Shown here: positions 1 to 5,761 of the stretch, piece after piece | Layout of the letters: each line of letters begins with the position of its first letter | How positions within the stretch are numbered: the first letter of the stretch is position 1 | NCBI GenBank assembly: GCA_015661795.1 | Contig: DQVJ01000159.1 | Span: 1-6,922, forward strand | Origin: Sulfurovum sp. | Lineage (GTDB): Bacteria; Campylobacterota; Campylobacteria; Campylobacterales; Sulfurovaceae | Length of the DNA: 6,922 nucleotides | Reading direction: 5' to 3' | Notes under the pieces: generated by a model | The model's database searches: none | What the model was told of the DNA's origin: nothing | The model's input: only the letters and a program-made list of their open reading frames with translations | Position numbers and translations under genes: made by a program

Positions 1-666
1 CAAAAGCGATTTTGCACCTCTTTTGAGTACGAGCAAACTTTCCGTCGATATCCTCATCGCACTTTTGATAGGGATTGTGCTGGGTAGAATCGCCAGAATG
101 CTCTTACGTCTTTAGAGAGATGAGGAGTTCTATATTATGATTAATATGACACTAGCACTGGCATTTTCTTCTTTTTTTGTTGCTGAGAGTTTTCATCTTC
201 CAGGTATATTAGCGGTCTTTGCCGCAACCCTCTCCTTTGGCTACAGGCCCGAAGTACTCAAAATCAATGTCCATACTGCACATAAGAACATTTGGGAGTA
301 TTTGGAGTATGTTGCCAACACTATTTTATTCTTTCTTCTTTATGAGAGCTTTTTTCTGCACGCCTCTTTAGAGATGATTACATTCAGTTTTCTTCTTATC
401 GCTGTTGCCACACTCTTTTTATCACACCTCATTGCAATAGGAACACTCTACCCTTTTTTGCATATCGCTAAAAAGAAACTAACACGCAAAGATTTCTGGG
501 TACTCAATCTCTCTGGCTCAAGAGGTGCAATCTCGATTGCCCTTATATTGCTTTTAGCAAATGATTTTGCTTCTAAACCGATTTTTAAACACTGGGCTTT
601 GTCATGGTACTTGTCTCTTTAATCCTCAATCCGCCACTGCTTAAAAAAATACTCTCTAAAACATAA
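1..666 (+). pseudogene. Broken cation/proton antiporter (NhaP/CPA1-like), C-terminal part
   Basis: This is the C-terminal part of an inner-membrane Na+(K+)/H+ antiporter; the N-terminal part lies before the window. Read from base 2, the frame gives hydrophobic helices (ILIALLIGIVLGRIARMLLRL), then an in-frame TAG at 113-115. The same frame continues with RDEEF and further helices, including FHLPGILAVFAATLSFG and LNLSGSRGAISIAL, the last matching the GxRGAISIAL signature near the end of NhaP-type antiporters. After about base 589 the frame runs into TAA at 620. The adjacent frame instead gives TLGFVMVLVSLILNPPLLKK and ends at TAA 664-666, which is the expected family ending. One lost base, probably an A in the run at 587-589, explains this. 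The piece from ATG 137 has AGGAG at 123-127 and could be re-initiated, but it would still lack the N-terminal half and the proper end. Two lesions argue for a real pseudogene; one alone could be a sequencing error. Confidence 0.8.
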
Positions 667-677
667 AAGTATCTCAG

Positions 678-697
678 CTATGGCATGAAATGCATAG
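678..697. repeat. Small hairpin after the antiporter remnant
   Basis: CTAT-G-GCAT pairs with ATGCATAG (690-697) around a GAA loop, with one bulged G at 682. It lies 11 bases after the antiporter's restored stop codon. There is no T run directly after it on either strand, so it is not a convincing intrinsic terminator. It also covers the ATG of the small ORF at 685, which it could hide if that ORF were translated. Confidence 0.3.
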
Positions 698-825
698 AGA
701 TCATTGCCAAAAAATCTGTAACTCATCTTGGAGATGTGTTTAACGGTGCACCTAGAGGAAGACAACGTTTTTGTATCAACGCTACAGTGTTGGAGTTTCT
801 ACCTAGAGATATGATAAAAGGGTAA
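685..825 (+). CDS. Unrecognised 46-residue ORF, possibly a gene remnant
   Basis: ATG at 685 opens a 46-codon frame ending in TAA at 823-825. The frame is open from directly after the antiporter's restored stop (667). The product starts MKCIEIIAKKSVTHLG, contains a basic GAPRGRQRF segment and ends LEFLPRDMIKG. The composition looks protein-like, with a mixed and balanced set of residues and two cysteines, but I do not recognise a family. No signal peptide or membrane helix is visible. There is no Shine-Dalgarno sequence at a useful distance, and the start sits inside a small hairpin. Given the dead antiporter just before it and the likely dead start just after it, a leftover fragment of a longer gene is as likely as a small functional gene. 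Confidence 0.3.
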   Translation: MKCIEIIAKKSVTHLGDVFNGAPRGRQRFCINATVLEFLPRDMIKG

Positions 826-831
826 CAATAG

Positions 832-891
832 TATAGAATATCTTTCAAATAAGGAGATCTCTATGTAAGAACTGTTAGAAAGTATTCTATA
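832..891. repeat. Long-armed inverted repeat downstream of the sox-linked operon
   Basis: The arm at 832-846 (TATAGAATATCTTTC) is the reverse complement of 878-891 (GAAAGTATTCTATA) over 14 pairs with one bulged base at 841. The loop is 31 bases and holds the palindrome GAGATCTC (854-861). It starts 18 bases past the stop codon of the last minus-strand gene, so it could end or protect that transcript. The arms are AT-rich and only a weak T stretch (CCCTTTTATC on the minus strand) follows 12 bases later, so a classical intrinsic terminator is not clear. It could also be the footprint of a small mobile repeat. Confidence 0.45.
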
Positions 892-908
892 GAGTCACTT
901 TAAAATAA
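851..908 (+). pseudogene. Possible dead gene start (SD-ATG-stop)
   Basis: A good Shine-Dalgarno sequence, AAGGAG (851-856), lies 6 bases before ATG at 863-865, but the next codon is TAA (866-868). Reading on in the same frame gives ELLESIL, then TAG (890-892), then SHFKIII up to the end of the convergent gene. One base change at each stop would restore a natural-looking N-terminus of the type M-x-ELLESIL-x-SHF. This is a reading by eye, and the stretch overlaps the inverted repeat, which could equally explain the base order. No downstream body of such a gene remains: the following DNA is the 3' end of the DUF302 gene on the other strand. Confidence 0.3.
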
Positions 909-1886
909 TTATTCCATTAACGCTTTTAAAATCTTTTTCATACCCTCTTGTGCAACTTCTAATACTTTAATATCTTCATCATCTTCAATTGACATAGATG
1001 ATATCCAATTATAAACTGATGGAAAAGCGACGTTCATGATATTGTCCTCTTTCTTTTTGCTTAGATACAAAGAACATGGAGCAAAAGCACCTGCTTCTGG
1101 TCTGCTTTTTGCTATAGTATAAATAACTGGTAATTTACAAACAGAATAGACTTCATAAAAATCAAAATTGTTATAATTACTTTCTTCAAATTCATCGCCT
1201 AAGTTATTGAAGCCTGCTATTACAAATCCATTAGGTGCGAGTTCTCCTTCAAATCCCATTTTAAATTCATCTAGTTCATCTTCCCACTCCTCTTCATCCA
1301 TTTCCATACTAAAAGTTGTGACAAGCTCACCTTTTGGTTTTTGTTTTTTATGTTCTGAATTTTTAAAGTTCCCCTGTGGCATAGCGTTGCGTAAAGTATC
1401 TTTTACTAGTTTTCTTAATCTATGTAAAATTTTATCATCCTGTGGTGCTTGCATAATAGTTGCCATCGCCTCTGCACTCAATGAAGAAACTGAAATATTT
1501 TTTTCACCTTTTTTCGTATAGATAGACATACTCATTGGTGCAAACAATCCCACATTGGGATATTTCTTTACTAACTCGAGTACAAATTCTTTTTTATAAA
1601 ATGTAAAAAGATTATAGGTATCAAAGTCAGATGATTTAAACTGCTTTAAAAAAGGACCATTCATATCTCTATTAGCAGAGACAGTAAACCCAGCCTTAAC
1701 AAATGCTGCTTCTATCGTTTTTGGTGTTATTTTGCCATCGCTATTGTCTGATGTAATAATCTCTATATCACTATTTAAAATTTTTACCGCTTCTGTTTTT
1801 TTAATCTCAATGTTTGCAGTTTTATCAGCATATGTACCACTTACCAGCAATGATGCACAAAGCATCCCTTTAACAAATAATTTCAT
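909..1886 (-). CDS. Secreted protein with two DUF302 domains
   Basis: A 325-residue protein of unknown function. Residues 1-20 form a Sec signal peptide (MKLFVKGMLCASLLVSGTYA, probable cut before D21), so the protein is exported. The cysteine in it does not sit in a proper lipobox. Two related halves follow. Around 55-150, a segment with YNLFTFYKKEFVLEL and P-x-V-G-L-FAP-M is seen. Around 215-320, the matching segment reads NFDFYEVYSVCKLP and P-E-A-G-A-FAP-C. The F-x-FY...P-x-x-G-x-FAP pattern is typical of DUF302 (PF03625). Only the second copy has the cysteine in FAPC (C271) and also C250. A highly acidic linker (about 195-208, MEMDEEEWEDELDEF) separates the halves. The start is supported by AAGGAA 6-7 bases upstream. 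It lies 62 bases after the DsrE gene and is the last gene of the run. DUF302 proteins are common in sulfur oxidisers, but no reaction is established. Confidence 0.85.
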   Translation of the reverse strand: MKLFVKGMLCASLLVSGTYADKTANIEIKKTEAVKILNSDIEIITSDNSDGKITPKTIEAAFVKAGFTVSANRDMNGPFLKQFKSSDFDTYNLFTFYKKEFVLELVKKYPNVGLFAPMSMSIYTKKGEKNISVSSLSAEAMATIMQAPQDDKILHRLRKLVKDTLRNAMPQGNFKNSEHKKQKPKGELVTTFSMEMDEEEWEDELDEFKMGFEGELAPNGFVIAGFNNLGDEFEESNYNNFDFYEVYSVCKLPVIYTIAKSRPEAGAFAPCSLYLSKKKEDNIMNVAFPSVYNWISSMSIEDDEDIKVLEVAQEGMKKILKALME

Positions 1887-1903
1887 TTTCTATTCCTTTT
1901 TTT

Positions 1904-1935
1904 AATATATAGTGACTGTAACAATATAATGTAAA
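1904..1935 (-). promoter_or_regulatory. Weak candidate promoter for the DUF302 gene
   Basis: In the 62-base gap between the DsrE and DUF302 genes, the minus strand reads TTTACA (1935-1930), an 18-base spacer, then TATATATT (1911-1904), resembling sigma-70 -35 and -10 boxes. The gap is the largest downstream of the porin, so a separate promoter is reasonable. In DNA this AT-rich such matches arise easily by chance, and read-through from upstream is equally possible. Confidence 0.25.
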
Positions 1936-1947
1936 AGAAATGTAAAA

Positions 1948-2385
1948 TTAAGGTTGTGTATAGCTAAATCCCTGTAATTTTCTTTCTATGATTTCTACTA
2001 TACCTGCTGTGGCGAACTCAACATCTTCCAACAAGTCTTTTTTGTCTATATGCAAAGTTCTCATTGTATTTCCACAGGCGATAAACACAACATCATACGT
2101 CATAAGTGCTTCTATACGTTTACGTACCTCTTTGTCTCCATTTTGAAGTAAAGCATGTAAGCCTTGACCATATGCTACCACAACCACTTCAGTGTTTTCT
2201 GGCCTATAAAATTTTATCACATTATTAATGGTACTAATGATTCTATTTATCTCTTTAATATCCCCACTGGGCAAAGCGAAGACAAGTTTACGTGGATTGT
2301 CTATAGCAGGTTTAGGTTTGGCAAATTCTGTCTCAGCAAAAGCAGTTCCCATAAAGAGCATAGTTATAAATAGTATTTTAATCAT
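1948..2385 (-). CDS. Secreted DsrE-family protein
   Basis: A 145-residue DsrE/DsrF-like protein. Residues 1-17 are a signal peptide (MIKILFITMLFMGTAFA, cut before E18), so it acts in the periplasm, unlike the cytoplasmic DsrE and TusD sulfur-transfer proteins. The fold is visible as KLVFALPSGD (about 33-42), the strand EVVVVAYGQGLHALL (66-80), a basic helix KEVRKRIEAL, and the signature VVFIACGNTM (99-108). C104 is the only cysteine and is the position used for persulfide chemistry in related proteins. The start overlaps the stop of the cytochrome-thioredoxin gene by ATGA (2382-2385) and has AAGGAT upstream, so the two are translationally coupled. Family membership is firm. A role in binding or passing on sulfur in the periplasm is inferred from C104 and from the Sox context. 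Confidence 0.88.
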   Translation of the reverse strand: MIKILFITMLFMGTAFAETEFAKPKPAIDNPRKLVFALPSGDIKEINRIISTINNVIKFYRPENTEVVVVAYGQGLHALLQNGDKEVRKRIEALMTYDVVFIACGNTMRTLHIDKKDLLEDVEFATAGIVEIIERKLQGFSYTQP

Positions 2386-3155
2386 TTTTTATCCTTTTTC
2401 ATTTTAACTTCTTGGAGTATCTCTAAAAAGTTTTTTTTATCCCAAGCACCTGGTACTTGCATAATTAGCTTAGCATTTTCATCTATAAAAATAAACGTCG
2501 GAGTTAGTTCAGTATTTAATCCTAATGGCAATTTACGTTTACCAATGTCAATTTTAAGTGTAATAAAGTCTTTCTCTAGCACATTGCGTATTTCCTTATC
2601 AACCAATACTTTTGTCTCCATCTTTCTACAATAATGACACGTTTCACTCATCGCTTCTATCATAATAATCTTATGTTCTTTTTGTGCCAATTTCAGAGTA
2701 CTTTCAAAATCTTCATAAGTTTCGCTGATCTCTTTTTCTATGTTTTTATCAAAATCATAAAGATATTCACCCACAGCTTCTAACTCATCTTCACTTATCT
2801 GACCTTTTAAACTTGGCATTGTTTTAAAATACTTCATCACATCATCTAAACATACAGACTTCTCTCTATCAGGATTTAATACGTAATCCCTCATGAAAGC
2901 AGAAACTTCCATACGATGCATATCTTTATCGCCTCGGGGGTCTCCTATACGCTGTTTAAGTCTATAGGAGAGTTGATTTAATGTAGGAGCGGTAAGTTTC
3001 AATAGTTGATTATTTTTATCTAAAAAATTTACTTTTAGAGTAGACATGTCTATAAAACTTTTATGACATGAGAGACATTTTGTTTCAAAAACTTTTTGTC
3101 CCTCATTTGCAAAAAGTGCAACATACACAAAAGCGACATATACTAATATTTTCAT
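2382..3155 (-). CDS. Secreted cytochrome c-thioredoxin fusion protein
   Basis: A 257-residue exported protein with two redox domains. Residues 1-16 are a signal peptide ending ALFA. The first domain (about 17-137) is a class I cytochrome c: the haem site is C27-L-S-C30-H31 and a likely distal ligand is M113 in FKTMPSLKGQIS, before a C-terminal helix. The second (about 145-250) is a thioredoxin fold with C173-H-Y-C176 in place of CGPC and the cis-proline at ELTP219T. It resembles the SoxW-type or thioredoxin_7 proteins that keep partners such as SoxY reduced, but here the thiol site is joined to a haem. C102 is an additional free cysteine. The start is fixed by an ATGA overlap with the MBL gene and by AGGAGG inside that gene's tail. 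Domain calls are firm; whether electrons actually pass between haem and thiols is inference. Confidence 0.88.
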   Translation of the reverse strand: MKILVYVAFVYVALFANEGQKVFETKCLSCHKSFIDMSTLKVNFLDKNNQLLKLTAPTLNQLSYRLKQRIGDPRGDKDMHRMEVSAFMRDYVLNPDREKSVCLDDVMKYFKTMPSLKGQISEDELEAVGEYLYDFDKNIEKEISETYEDFESTLKLAQKEHKIIMIEAMSETCHYCRKMETKVLVDKEIRNVLEKDFITLKIDIGKRKLPLGLNTELTPTFIFIDENAKLIMQVPGAWDKKNFLEILQEVKMKKDKK

Positions 3156-4069
3156 TCATCCTCCTCTTCATACATTTCTAACTCTTGATAGGCATCAAAT
3201 ACATTGCGACTATGCAAGATATCATAAAGCTTCATTGTTTTATATTGTGGCATTATGACTTGCTTTGTAACAGTTTCTAACGAAATGCCATTGTCCAAGG
3301 CATTTTGTACTTCATTTTTCATTGTTGATAAGTATTGTTTTAGATGTTTCGTAGCATTGGTATCTGTCATATGCCCATGTCCTCCTACAATAATCTTTGC
3401 ATCTAGGGCATCAATAGCATCCAATACTTTAAGTGAACCCAATAATGAACCATCTCTAAGTGATGTAAGTCTATCATTAAAAACTAAATCACCTGCGAAG
3501 ACCAATTTATACTCTGGCATGTAGACAATTAAGTCACCTTTTGTATGGGCTATAGGTTCAAGTTGTTTGATTTCAAATGTCTTATTTCCAAGGATTAAAC
3601 TGAGGTTACTGTCGACTACAGTATCTAATTTTACAATGCTTGTCTTTCCATACAATGTCTTTCCAAGCACTCTTTGCATACGTGTTTTCATGCCTTTGAA
3701 AATACTTTGTTCATACGTCCTTGGACCTATCAACAAAGCACCTTTTTCTTTATAAAAGCTATTGCCCAACCAGTGGTCATCATGGTCATGCGTGTTAATA
3801 ACATAGCGTACAGGTAGTGGGGATATTTTTTGCATCTGTGCATATGCCTGAGTGGCATATGCATAAGTAGGGCCGCTGTCAATAACAACGAACCCTTTGT
3901 TTGTTTGGACAAAACATGTATTTACCATATTCCCAGCATTTTGCTTGTTTATATTTTCAAGCTTACCAAAAAAACAGTAAACATTTTCTGCTACCTTTTT
4001 AGGTTTAAGATGATATTCAAATGCCTGCAAAGAAGAATAGGTTAAAAACAATAGGAAAATATATTTCAT
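3152..4069 (-). CDS. Secreted SoxH-like metallo-beta-lactamase-fold hydrolase
   Basis: A 305-residue exported hydrolase of the metallo-beta-lactamase fold, related to SoxH and to the quinoprotein relay system zinc metallohydrolases. Residues 1-16 are the signal peptide (MKYIFLLFLTYSSLQA). The two-metal site is complete: H94-D-H96-D-D98-H99 (THDHDDHWLGN), H175 (PIAHTKGDL), D194 (FAGDLVFNDR) and H231 (GGHGH). FVVIDSGP (60-67) is the usual early strand. Two cysteines, C32 and C52, precede the metal site. The substrate is unknown; in Paracoccus, soxH belongs to the sox cluster but is not part of the core Sox enzyme. The gene begins 7 bases after the porin stop, with AGGA overlapping that stop. 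The C-terminal EEEDE tail is encoded by the Shine-Dalgarno sequence of the next gene. The family is firm; the name SoxH rests on context. Confidence 0.88.
   Translation of the reverse strand: MKYIFLLFLTYSSLQAFEYHLKPKKVAENVYCFFGKLENINKQNAGNMVNTCFVQTNKGFVVIDSGPTYAYATQAYAQMQKISPLPVRYVINTHDHDDHWLGNSFYKEKGALLIGPRTYEQSIFKGMKTRMQRVLGKTLYGKTSIVKLDTVVDSNLSLILGNKTFEIKQLEPIAHTKGDLIVYMPEYKLVFAGDLVFNDRLTSLRDGSLLGSLKVLDAIDALDAKIIVGGHGHMTDTNATKHLKQYLSTMKNEVQNALDNGISLETVTKQVIMPQYKTMKLYDILHSRNVFDAYQELEMYEEEDE
3160..3165 (-). promoter_or_regulatory. Shine-Dalgarno inside the MBL gene tail
   Basis: The minus strand reads AGGAGG four bases before the ATG at 3155. It lies entirely within the last codons of the MBL gene, whose acidic end (EEEDE, codons GAA GAG GAG GAT GAA) it encodes. 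Together with the ATGA overlap it decides the start of the cytochrome-thioredoxin gene and points to coupled translation. Confidence 0.65.
3839..3863. repeat. Perfect 10-bp hairpin inside the MBL gene
   Basis: TGCATATGCC (3839-3848) and GGCATATGCA (3854-3863) are exact reverse complements around the loop TGAGT. The stretch codes for the alternating Tyr/Ala segment YAYATQAYAQ (about residues 69-78 of the MBL protein), so the symmetry may simply come from repeated TAT and GCA codons. No regulatory function is evident. Confidence 0.5.
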
Positions 4070-4076
4070 TTTAGTC

Positions 4077-5612
4077 CTAGAACATATAGTTAAACTCTAA
4101 ACGGAACTCATCGTATGACCAATCACTTTTATACGCATTAAGACTACCTGGTTTAAGAATATCATCAACAGCAGTAACCCGCCCATAACGCATTCTCATT
4201 TGAAGGTTTTTAGTAATGTTTGTCCATGTGTCAATATGAATAACTGTACTGTCTGCTGGTACATTTTTAGTGTCATCAAAATCTTGAATACCATAACGAA
4301 TACTTGCTTTCCATGTTGAATTAAATTTATACACTACTCTTGCCATAATGGTTTCTGTGTTGGCAAACCAGTTGTACTGAGCCATTGCTCTTGTAAAACC
4401 ACCTGTAGGGAAACCTCTCCACGGAGCAACAATATCTGCATCATCAGACACTTTTGAATATCCAAGTCTAAAGAAACCTTTTTTATTAGGCATAAGAACA
4501 TCAACTCTTCCATTAAATAAACTTGAATCCAAAGAACCATTTACTCCTGCACTATAACCCGTAAGGTCTGCACCAAGTGCATTACTATTACCTGCTATAT
4601 TACCACCACCATCATCAAATTGCATAAAGTGACGAATACCAGGTCTTACTGCCCAACCTGAATCAGCTAAAGGAATCTTATAATGTGCTTCTATTACAAA
4701 GTCTTGTAATACACCAGGAATTTGAAGATAACTAAACGTTGTATCAAGATTTTTAAAATATTTTGTTCTAATATCTGCTAGATACATATTGTTATTAGGA
4801 CTTACACCTGCAGCTAAAAAATTATTATAATTCAATCCTCTGTGTTTACCTGCATCATCATTATTATTCCAACTCTCACCATTTGCATCTTTGAAAGTAA
4901 TTACATCATGAGCATCTTCATGATCTCTTAGTTTTTGACTACCAAACCATGCCAAACGTAACTTTGTTTTCTCCGCCACTTTAATGGCTGCACTTACTCC
5001 ATCAAATGTATTTGGAATCATCTTTGTATCATTTGATTTTGTAAATACCGATTCGTATAGTTGACGACCTGCTTTTATGTCAACCGTACCATTGTTGTAT
5101 TCTAGAAAAGCTTGACCTAACACATGCAAACCGAAACCACCACCTGATTTTATTTTAAATCGGCTAAAGGTATCTTTTCCTGATTTAGCAAGTCCAATAT
5201 CCGCTTTATCTGGTCTCCAAAAAGTTGGGCTCATAGTTCCATAATAACCGAAAGTAAAACTAAAATTCTTATATGCAGCCGATTTATAAATAAGGCTTCC
5301 ACCTAAACCCATATTTTTATTGGCATCATTATTTGCACCATCTGCTGCCCACTGCCAATAAAAAGTATTGGATCTTAAACGACCATAAAAGACACCTTCG
5401 CTAAACATCTCACGTATACTGTCAGCTGTCCCCGGCAATGTATGATACTGAACAACCATATTTCCTTTTAATGTCCTTTTAGGTTTATTATCTTTGACTA
5501 AAGAAGGAGGAGTGACTTCTGGTTCTACAATATCTCCTCCAGCCATTAATGATGTACTCATCAGTAATGCAGCAGCTGTAACTACACCTAATTTAATTGT
5601 TCCTTTGTTCAT
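4077..5612 (-). CDS. OprD-family outer-membrane porin
   Basis: A 511-residue beta-barrel channel of the outer membrane. Residues 1-24 are a signal peptide (hydrophobic core VVTAAALLMSTSLMA, cut before GG). A proline-rich linker (about 28-46) follows, then the OprD-type start at REMFSEGVFYGRLRSNTFYW (68-87). Alternating strands rich in Tyr, Phe and Gly run to the end. Family hallmarks are the strand KAGRQ (180-184) and NDTKMIPNTFDG (194-205). The chain ends in an aromatic residue (NYMF), as barrel-assembly signals do. It is longer than typical OprD proteins of about 420 residues. The start is supported by AAGGGG 7 bases upstream. Placement directly after soxB and before five co-directed exported proteins suggests it carries a sulfur compound or a product of the pathway, but the substrate cannot be read from the sequence. 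Confidence 0.88.
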   Translation of the reverse strand: MNKGTIKLGVVTAAALLMSTSLMAGGDIVEPEVTPPSLVKDNKPKRTLKGNMVVQYHTLPGTADSIREMFSEGVFYGRLRSNTFYWQWAADGANNDANKNMGLGGSLIYKSAAYKNFSFTFGYYGTMSPTFWRPDKADIGLAKSGKDTFSRFKIKSGGGFGLHVLGQAFLEYNNGTVDIKAGRQLYESVFTKSNDTKMIPNTFDGVSAAIKVAEKTKLRLAWFGSQKLRDHEDAHDVITFKDANGESWNNNDDAGKHRGLNYNNFLAAGVSPNNNMYLADIRTKYFKNLDTTFSYLQIPGVLQDFVIEAHYKIPLADSGWAVRPGIRHFMQFDDGGGNIAGNSNALGADLTGYSAGVNGSLDSSLFNGRVDVLMPNKKGFFRLGYSKVSDDADIVAPWRGFPTGGFTRAMAQYNWFANTETIMARVVYKFNSTWKASIRYGIQDFDDTKNVPADSTVIHIDTWTNITKNLQMRMRYGRVTAVDDILKPGSLNAYKSDWSYDEFRLEFNYMF

Positions 5613-5666
5613 TATTTACCCCTTGTTTTTTATTTATACTTATATAATTAACTTATGCTAAAATGG

Positions 5667-5689
5667 GGTCGTGATTATATGTCACAACC
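5667..5689 (-). terminator. Hairpin before the porin gene; possible attenuator
   Basis: On the minus strand GGUUGUGA (5689-5682) pairs with UCACGACC (5674-5667) around a 7-base loop, eight pairs including one U-G. The opposite strand would have a C-A mismatch at that place, so the structure belongs to the operon transcript. It is followed by CCAUUUUAG, a short U run, so it could partly stop transcription after soxB or act as a processing or stability element. The loop also contains TATAAT on the minus strand, a possible -10 box without a recognisable -35. Confidence 0.4.
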
Positions 5690-5693
5690 ATGG

Positions 5694-5752
5694 GTGCCTT
5701 GCCTTTTCGATAGAAGAGACTAACAATGTATTCAAACAAAGAGACAAGGCAC
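5694..5752 (-). repeat. Inverted repeat in the soxB-porin spacer
   Basis: On the minus strand GUGCCUUGUCU (5752-5742) pairs with AGGCAAGGCAC (5704-5694), 11 pairs with one U-G and a 37-base loop. The plus strand would have a C-A mismatch at the wobble position. It begins 9 bases after the soxB stop codon and is directly followed by the second hairpin, so together they fold most of the spacer. The loop contains the repeated word GTCTCTT. A U run typical of terminators is absent after it. Confidence 0.5.
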
Positions 5753-5761
5753 GGTTTTACA

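Noticed and set aside
137..622. An intact 161-residue membrane protein gene starting at ATG 137 with AGGAG upstream
   Set aside because: The same frame continues upstream past the TAG into antiporter helices, and the family-typical C-terminus lies in the next frame, so this is the middle of a broken gene.
678..697. An intrinsic terminator for the antiporter remnant
   Set aside because: The stem is short and bulged, the loop is only three bases, and no T run follows directly on either strand.
1207..1521. A 104-codon plus-strand ORF rich in serine
   Set aside because: It is the antisense image of the acidic Glu/Asp-rich linker of the DUF302 protein and has no ribosome binding site or family features.
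3255..4045. Several short ORFs on both strands opposite or within the MBL gene
   Set aside because: They lie wholly over a well-supported gene with a complete metal site and show no start signals or recognisable domains.
4334..4540. A 68-codon ORF within the porin gene in another frame
   Set aside because: It is an out-of-frame shadow of the porin, with no start signal or domain.
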